Assembly (NCBI GenBank): GCA_016937575.1
Contig: JAFHKN010000003.1
Coordinates: 1-50,692, forward strand
DNA: 50,692 bases
Source of the DNA: Roseomonas aeriglobus
Lineage (GTDB): Bacteria > Pseudomonadota > Alphaproteobacteria > Sphingomonadales > Sphingomonadaceae
Reading direction: 5' to 3'
Made by a program: the position numbers and the translations under genes. The notes beneath the pieces were generated by a model, which was given only the letters and a program-made list of their open reading frames with translations, was not told the DNA's origin and did not search any database. Shown in pieces: positions 49,847 to 50,692 of this stretch (position 1 is its first letter; each line of letters begins with the position of its first letter).

Positions 49847-50692
49847 ATGATCGAGTATAAGCACGATGGTATGACCGTTGCGTCGCTCCATGATGAGCGC
49901 ACTGGTAGCTTCCAATATGTTGTCGTCGACGACACTACGAAGACGGCTGCGATCATCGATCCAGTTCTGGATTTTGACCCGCGCGCTGGTGCGACCGCGA
50001 CCCGAAACGCGGATCTTATCCTCGACTATGTGCGCGAAAAGGGGCTAACCGTCGAATGGGTGCTCGACACCCACCCACACGCCGATCATTTTTCAGCCGT
50101 TCCGTACCTCACCGGCAAGACCGGTGGCAAACCGCGATCGGCAACAAGGTCGTGGAAGTGCAAAAGCTGTGGCGGGACATCTACTGCCTGCCCGATCTCG
50201 CCGTCGACGGCAGCCAGTGGGACCGGTTGTTTGCGGATGGCGAGCGTTTCCGGATCGGCACGCTCGATGCTCATGTCATGCTGTCGCCGGGCCATACGCT
50301 TGCCTCGATCACTTATGTCGTCGGTGACGCCGCGTTCGTTCACGATACGCTGATGGTTCCCGATAGTGGCACAAGCCGAGCGGACTTCCCGGGTGGTGAT
50401 GCTCATTCGCTGTGGTGCTCGATCCGCGCCATCCTCGATCTGCCACCCGAACCGCAACCTATGTTGGGCATGACTATGGCAAGGATGGCAGGGACGTACT
50501 TGGTCGCTCGACCGTCGCCGATCAGCGTCGCGACAACATCCATGTTCACGATGGCATCGACGAAGCCGAGTTCGTCGCGACCCGCGAGAAACGCGACGCA
50601 TCGCTCCCACTACCCGACCTGATGCTCGCCGCGCTTCAGGTGAACATACGTGGCGGCCGGCTGCCGGATGCGGACAAGTGTGGGACGGCGTT
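49847..50692 (+). pseudogene. Persulfide dioxygenase 2 (second copy, frameshifted and cut by the window end)
   Basis: Single A deletions near 50130 and 50449 relative to 16712-17602, and the window ends about 43 bases before the stop. Use the first copy. Confidence 0.85.

Larger units (their letters stand above)
33133..50692. repeat. Second copy of the terminal redundancy (error-rich at its end)
   Basis: Repeats bases 1-17559. It is the better version at its left end, because the restriction endonuclease is open here. From about 46718 onward it accumulates more than twenty one- or two-base indels relative to the first copy, breaking six genes that are intact there. This is typical of a low-depth long-read contig end. 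It should be trimmed, not annotated as paralogous genes. Confidence 0.95.

Noticed and set aside
1..50692. Genuine large tandem duplication of the restriction-modification, transposon and sulfur regions
   Set aside because: Differences are only indels concentrated at the two contig ends, and every gene broken in one copy is open in the other. This is expected for an untrimmed circular assembly.

Overview
The window is one circular plasmid of about 33.13 kb written out about one and a half times. Bases 1-17559 recur at 33133-50692 with a constant offset of 33132-33133. The repeat is near-identical in the middle and full of single-base indels at both contig ends. I read this as an untrimmed long-read assembly of a circle, not a biological duplication. 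The best copy of each gene should be used: the restriction endonuclease is intact only in the second copy (33288-34349), and the sulfur genes from sqr onward are intact only in the first copy (12.6-17.6 kb). High GC, the RPA-type RepA, the traA/traC/traD/traG mobilisation set with its DUF6118-like neighbour, and a CYP152-type P450 suggest an alphaproteobacterial, probably sphingomonad, host. This is inference from gene families, not from a database search.

Layout of the unique circle. (1) 156-4642, minus strand: a four-gene overlapping operon of serine recombinase, Cys-motif protein of unknown function, PstI/BsuBI-type adenine methyltransferase and PstI/BsuBI-type restriction endonuclease. 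(2) 4664-8617: a Tn552/Tn5053-like transposition module (DD35E transposase, AAA+ partner, divergent resolvase, small membrane passenger) bounded by long inverted repeats. (3) 8682-17602: a reactive-sulfur island. One arm (peroxiredoxin, ArsR-type regulator, DsrE-like periplasmic protein) diverges from a tightly overlapping nine-gene arm: persulfide dioxygenase, two-part YeeE/YedE transporter, DUF442 sulfurtransferase/phosphatase-like protein, sulfide:quinone oxidoreductase, TauE/SafE exporter, Lgt-like/TlpA fusion and two DsbA-like proteins; a second persulfide dioxygenase follows after a short gap. The island is bracketed by two direct copies of a 23-bp palindromic sequence. (4) 17.6-21.1 kb: scarred accessory DNA with a 41-bp tandem repeat, gene remnants, a CYP152 peroxygenase, a short CDF transporter, an IS6-like end and a PRC-barrel gene.

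(5) 21.2-27.8 kb: mobilisation module (DUF6118-like, relaxase traA, oriT, a small repeat protein, traC, traD, small gene, traG). No mating-pair-formation genes are present, so the plasmid looks mobilisable rather than self-transmissible. (6) 28.0-30.5 kb: iteron origin and an overlapping parA / ribbon-helix-helix / repA operon with clusters of a CGCTTAG heptamer. (7) 30.5-33.1 kb: globin plus DUF1971 operon, a NYN-domain nuclease-like gene with an unusual promoter containing two CCTGCAGG boxes, and a repeat protein with an RGRP motif.

How the parts work together (inference): replication, partition, the restriction-modification operon and the recombinases keep the plasmid, the transposition module probably brought cargo in, and the sulfur island would oxidise sulfide to persulfide and then sulfite, export sulfite and manage periplasmic thiols. 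The most unusual observations are the palindromic brackets and nested transposon ends around the sulfur island, the insertion of the transposon directly upstream of a serine recombinase, the extreme clustering of CTGCAG sites around the restriction-modification genes and in the nuclease promoter, and an in-frame TGA in a small repeat protein next to oriT.
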